Shown piece by piece: positions 18,678 through 22,299 of a stretch of 22,299 bases of DNA. The notes beneath the pieces were generated by a model. The model did no database searches, was not told where the DNA came from, and worked only from the letters and a program-made list of their open reading frames with translations. Every line of letters begins with the position of its first letter. Within the stretch, counting starts at the first letter, position 1. This DNA is from Candidatus Flexifilum affinis. Its GTDB lineage: Bacteria; Chloroflexota; Anaerolineae; Aggregatilineales; Phototrophicaceae. The stretch is taken from positions 1 through 22,299 of the forward strand of contig JADJPJ010000041.1 in assembly GCA_016713325.1 (NCBI GenBank), given 5' to 3'. Both the position numbers and the translations under genes were made by a program.

Positions 18678-18875
18678 GGTCGACTCTGTAGGTGACGACC
18701 ATGGGCGGGTCCACCACGGTGGAACCACAGCAGGATCATCAAGAGGCACACGCAGGATGTCGATCTGGCATCCCCATTGCATATCCAGAACAGGGGTCGC
18801 AGCGGTCAACCGCCAGAACGCTCAGGCTGAAAACCAGCCCCGGCTTTGACCCGTGACGAAAGGGGGGTTAGGACA
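18678..18875 (+). promoter_or_regulatory. xylF-xylG intergenic region with hairpin
   Basis: This 198-bp gap has no gene. It contains the stem TCCACC-ac-GGTGGA (about 18710-18723) 32 bp after the xylF stop, in the place where CUT-type operons often have a stem-loop that raises binding-protein mRNA over the rest. A segment at 18687-18712 resembles a degraded GTAGGGAC palindrome. Confidence 0.4.
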
Positions 18876-19705
18876 TTGTCTGGTATCTACGACGGGAATC
18901 CACTGCTCGAAACCAAAGGCGTTTCCAAGCGGTTCCGGGGCGGTGCAGGCGCTGACTACGGTCGATTTCCTGACGTGTATCCGGGCGAAGTGGTGGCGCT
19001 GGTCGGCGACAATGGTGCGGGCAAGTCCACGCTCATCAAGGGCATCGCCGGCATCTATGGTTTTGATGAAGGTAAGGTTTTTTCGACGGCAAGAAGTGCA
19101 CATTCACAGCCCGCGCGAGGCCGCCCGGCTGGGGATTGAAGTGGTGTACCAGGATCTGGCGCTGGCCGACAACCTGGACGTGGTCGCCAACATGTTCCTG
19201 GGACGCGAATGGAACCAGGGAATCCCCAATTCCAGCGATGCGGTTGCCGCGCCGTCCTGCGAAGACTGCTGCGCAACTCTGCCGATCACCGAAATCGACA
19301 TGGAAAAGCGCGCGGTCAACACGCTGAACGAGCTGGCGGTGACGACGCTGCGCTCGGTGCGCCTGCCGGTGGCCTCGCTCTCCGGCGGTCAGCGGCAGTC
19401 GGTGGCGATTGCCAAGGCGGTGCTGTGGAACAGCCGGGTAGTCATCCTGGACGAGCCGACGGCGGCGCTGGGCGTGGCGCAGACGCGGCAGGTACTGAAT
19501 CTGGTGCGCCGGCTGGCCGAAAAGAAACTGGCCGTCGTCGTGATCTCGCACAACCTGCACGACATTTTGAGGTCGCCGATCGCATCACCGTACTGCGCCT
19601 GGGTCACAAGGTGCATACCTATAGCGCACCGGAGACCGATCAACAGGAAGTTGTCCACGCCATCACCGCGGGACAGCTCAAGAGCGTTCGGGGATGGCCT
19701 TATGA
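18876..19705 (+). CDS. xylG: Xylose-type ABC importer ATPase, single domain, frameshifted
   Basis: Energises sugar uptake with XylF- and XylH-type partners. The frame appears to start at TTG 18876 (LSGIYDGNPLLETKGVSKRF) behind a G-rich ribosome-binding stretch; TTG 18846 is an alternative. It shows GAVQALTTVDF, DVYPGEVVALVGDNGAGKSTLIKGI (Walker A), EVHIHSPREAARLGIEVVYQDLALADNLDVVANMFLGRE (Q-loop), LSGGQRQSVAIAKAVLW (signature), VVILDEPTAALGVAQTRQV (Walker B) and VVISHNLHDIFEVADR (H-loop). About 275 residues make one ATPase domain, unlike the two-domain XylG of E. coli but like many actinobacterial and Chloroflexota forms. Indels are inferred near 18940, 18972, 19080, 19570 and 19690. The stretch 19205-19300 fits no frame well. 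The proposed stop TGA overlaps the xylH ATG. Confidence 0.85.
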
Positions 19706-20947
19706 GTACGCAAACAGATCTCACGCAGGAAAGCGGCGCGCCCAGCAGCGCACTTCTGACAGCCAGGAACCCCAGTCGCCTATCGAGTATGTCGGCGCAG
19801 CGGTTCGGCGCATCCGCTCCGGCGAGATTGGCGCACTGCCGATCTTCCTCGGTTTGGTCATAACACGGCATTTTTCAGAGCCTAAATGAAAACTTCCTGA
19901 CCCCTCGCAACCTGGTCAACATTACGATCCAGATGGCGGGGTATGCGACGATCGCCTACGGCATGGTTTTCATCCTGCTGCTCGGCGAAATTGACCTGTC
20001 GGCAGGCTTTCGTGAGCGCCGTGGGCGGCGTGACGACGGCTATCCTGCTGCGCGAATCGCTCACCAACCCGGCGCTGAGCTGGATGGACTGGTGGAATGT
20101 CATTCCGATGGCTCTGCTGGTCACCACAGCCATCGGCTTTTTGCACGGCTTCCTGATCACCACCTTCCAGCTCCCCTCGTTCATCGTCACGCTGGCCGGG
20201 CTGCTGGCCTGGAACGGCGTGGTGCTCATGCTGATGGGTGATGGCGGCGGCACGGTCAACATTCAGAATCCGGTCGTGCGCAACCTGGCCAGCGAGGTTC
20301 TGCCGCCGGTCTGGAGTTGGATCGTCATCGCCATCTTCGTCGCCCTGTTGACCCTCGTGGAATTCAGCACCGCCAACGCCCGGCGTAAGGCCGGTCTGCG
20401 TCCGAAACCGACCCAGATCATCCTGGCGCAGACGGTGCTCATGGGCATCGTGGGTGCCTTCCTGGCCTACCTGTTCAATATCAACCGGGGACTCAGCGAG
20501 ACAGCGCCGCCATATCTGGCCGAGCGCACACGCTTCGGGCGCTACGTTTACGCAGTCGGCGGCAACAAAGAGGCCGCACGCCGCGCCGGTATCCGCGTTG
20601 AACGCATCCGGATCATCGTCTTCATGATCTCGGGCTTTATGGCGGGCATGGGCGGAATCGTGCTGGCCTCGCGCCTGAAATCCGTCGCTCCAAACGCCGG
20701 CAGCGGCAACCTGCTGCTGTACGTGATCGCCGCGGCGGTCATCGGCGGCACGAGCCTGTTCGGCGGGCGCGGCAAGGTGTACAGCGCCATCCTGGGCGCG
20801 CTGGTGGTCTCCAGCGTCGAGAACGGCATGGGTCTGCTGAATGTCAGCTCCGGCGTCAAGTTCGTGGTTACGTGGCTGGTGCTCCTGTCCGCCGTGGTCA
20901 TCGACGCCATCTCGCGGCGGAGTCAGCAGCGGAGCGGGTTGAGATAA
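19702..20947 (+). CDS. xylH: Xylose-type ABC importer permease
   Basis: Membrane channel of the CUT2 importer. ATG 19702 (MSTQTDLTQESGAPSSALL) overlaps the inferred xylG stop. Conserved segments are RSGEIGALPIFLGLVI, FLTPRNLVNITIQMAGYATIAYGMVFILLLGEIDLSAG, VSAVGGVTTAILL, LHGFLITTFQLPSFIVTLAGLLAWNGVVL, RTRFGRYVYAVGGNKEAARRAGI, SGFMAGMGGIVLASRL and AAAVIGGTSLFGGRGKVYSAILGALVVSSVENGMGLL. These mark the XylH/RbsC family. Indels occur near 19770, 19862 and 20008; from 20010 to the stop the frame is clean. Compared with relatives, the segment between NINRGLSE and LAERTRFGRY looks about 20 residues short, which would remove one membrane helix. The stop is followed by a large inverted repeat. Confidence 0.88.
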
Positions 20948-20955
20948 CGAACGTC

Positions 20956-21024
20956 ACGAGGGATGAGGAATGAGGGAAGGACAGGACTGAGTCCGAAGCC
21001 CTCATTCCTTCCCTCATCTCTCGT
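20956..21024. terminator. Large inverted repeat between convergent genes
   Basis: Arms ACGAGGGATGAGG-AATGAGGG and CCCTCATTCCTTCCCTCATCTCTCGT pair along most of their length. One arm carries a few extra bases, and the tip holds GGACT-g-AGTCC. It lies between the xylH stop (20947) and the stop of the converging dockerin gene (21061), so it probably serves as a two-way transcription barrier. No T run is present. Confidence 0.5.
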
Positions 21025-21060
21025 CAATACACCCATTGACCAGAGTCGGAGCGGGTCGCG

Positions 21061-22299
21061 CTACGGCATCAGGCTCGCGCCGCTCTGACCGAAGTTCGAC
21101 GCCAGCAGCGAGAAATCCTGAATGTTGATGAGATTGTCCTCGTGGAAGTCGGCGCGTTCGTCATAGCCCGCCTGTCCGGAGGTCGTGCCAAACGACGCGG
21201 CCAGGATCGAGAAGTCCATGATATTCACGACATTGTCGCCGTTGGCGTCACCCTCGCGCAGCAGCCCCATGACGATACTGTTGTCGCCGGCGGCCAGCGC
21301 GACGGTCTGCGCCACGGCCAGCGTGTGGTCGGCCTTGACCCACACACGGTAGCTGCCGGGCGTGACCAGATTCACGGTGAACGTCCCGTTCACATCGCTG
21401 ATCACGGTCCCTTCGAAGACCGGCGCGCCACCACCTACCGGGGTCATGACCACCGACAGCGTCCGAACATACAGCGCGCTCGGCGGAACACCGCGCCCCT
21501 GCATGGGCACCGCGCCGCTGAACGTCGCCTTGACCGGCCCGCCCTGCATGACGACATCCATCTGCTCCAGGGTCTGGCCCGGCTCGACGCCGAGAATACC
21601 GCGCCTCTTCGATCGTCGCCGCGCCGTCAAGTGCCGGGTCCCGTGCTCGCCGCTCACCACCTCGATGATGTAGTCGCCGGCGGCGACGGCCGGGAAGACG
21701 AATTCGCCGTCGGCATCGCTCATGACCTGATAGGCGATTTCTACTGCGTCGGGGTCGATAGCGCCGGAGTTGTTCGGCGCCGGCGGCGTGGTGCTATGGA
21801 GCAGACGCACCTCTGCGGCGAGCGGCGACAGGCCGTCCGGATGGTAGATGACTCCGCGGATCACGGCAGTTGGTTCATACTCGTATGCGCCCGCGTCCAC
21901 GCTGAGACCACGCACGCGTGGATAGTCTGCCCCACGCTGGTCGAACGGGATCGGTTCGGACGTGTTCCCATCGTCGTCCATGTCGGTGGTGTCCGCCGGG
22001 AGCAGGGCGTTGTTTCCGCGTCGATGGCCGGGCGAACCCGGCAGCAGGGCGATAGTCTGCGTCGAGCCGCCGTTGTGGCCAGCGGACCAAGGTGTAGTTC
22101 GGCGTACTCGGTGACGCCGAGGCAGTTACTGCCAGGGGTGGCGACATTGTTCGTGCCGGTGATGCTGCCGCCGGTCCCGACGCCACAGGTCGTGTTGGCC
22201 AGAAGGCTGTTCTCGATGACGATGGCGCTCTCGACAGCATAGAGTCCGCCGCCAGACCCTCCTGGATTGCTGCTGAAGGTGGTGTTGGCGACGCCAACC
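21061..22299 (-). CDS. Secreted beta-helix-type protein with C-terminal type I dockerin, partial
   Basis: C-terminal part of a large extracellular protein whose N-terminus is beyond the right edge. The first visible part (22299 to about 21880) reads TTFSSNPGGSGGGLYAVES, IVIENSLLANTTC, GPLA-NGGSTQTIALLPGSPAID and then FDQRGADYPR and VDAGAYEYEP. That is the usual ending of parallel beta-helix proteins of the 'choice-of-anchor Q' type. Next come two carboxypeptidase-regulatory-like beta-sandwich segments (VMSDADGEFVFPAVAAGDYIIEV and VISDVNGTFTVNLVTPGSYRVWV). The end is a type I dockerin with two calcium-loop/helix repeats, GDANGDNVVNIMDFSILAASFG and ADFHEDNLINIQDFSLLASNFG. Indels occur near 22090, 22030, 22015 and twice around 21610-21650. 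Role: surface-attached or secreted, with the dockerin able to bind a cohesin. No cohesin is in the window. Confidence 0.82.

Noticed and set aside
18687..18712. Possible sixth GTAGGGAC palindrome (TGTAGGTGACGACC...)
   Set aside because: It lacks the constant GTAGGGAC and the core does not pair over 12 nt; at best a decayed copy.
21142..22242. Plus-strand ORF of 366 codons opposite the dockerin protein
   Set aside because: The opposite strand carries clear dockerin and beta-sandwich motifs; this frame has only low-complexity basic sequence.
1..22299. Reading the many broken frames as a decaying pseudogene island
   Set aside because: Motifs are intact on both sides of nearly every break, and the duplicated xylF domains show that the indels are copy-specific, small and correctable. 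Sequence error is the simpler explanation.

Overview
The window is high-GC bacterial DNA. Its gene content (Hen1/Pnkp RNA repair, two sugar ABC importers, a GH65 phosphorylase, a dockerin-tailed secreted protein, short interspersed GTAGGGAC palindromes) best fits a free-living heterotroph of the Chloroflexota, perhaps Anaerolineae. That placement is inferred from protein and repeat style, not from a marker gene. No rRNA, tRNA, CRISPR array, transposase or integrase was seen.

Layout. (1) 1-962, minus: a GH88/GH105-type unsaturated-glucuronyl hydrolase, running off the left edge. (2) 1094-1574: two abutting copies of a ~240-bp direct repeat that includes the 3' tip of the next gene. (3) 1552-2791, minus: an exported protein of unknown function. 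(4) 3027-6988, plus: hen1 and pnkp, overlapping by ATGA, a complete bacterial RNA-repair pair. (5) 12869 down to 7127, minus: a sugar operon of GH65 phosphorylase, MalE-like binding protein, MalF-like permease and MalG-like permease. It is preceded by a clear sigma70-type promoter and two LacI-type operators. (6) 16277 down to 13148, minus: a MacB/LolD-type ATPase and an 807-residue FtsX-type permease. (7) 16615-20947, plus: xylFGH-type sugar importer genes. The xylF-like gene encodes two nearly identical complete binding domains in one polypeptide. (8) 22299 down to 21061, minus: the C-terminal part of a secreted beta-helix-type protein ending in a type I dockerin.

Sequence quality. Most genes need single-base or two-base corrections to be read through. 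The duplicated xylF domains give an internal control. Each of six indels occurs in only one copy, and correcting all six gives two domains of exactly 324 codons plus a 10-residue linker and an intact 687-residue frame. I therefore treat most frameshifts as sequencing or assembly errors, not gene decay, and annotate the genes across them. The 807-codon permease is free of them.

How the parts work together. The GH65 operon would import an alpha-linked disaccharide or short oligosaccharide and phosphorolyse it in the cytoplasm, under a LacI-family regulator encoded elsewhere. The xyl-type operon would import a monosaccharide. The GH88-like enzyme and the dockerin protein also point to growth on plant-type polysaccharides. 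The most unusual items are the tandem two-domain xylose-type binding protein and a family of palindromes with a constant frame (GTAGGGAY ... GTC) around a variable, self-complementary 12-nt core.
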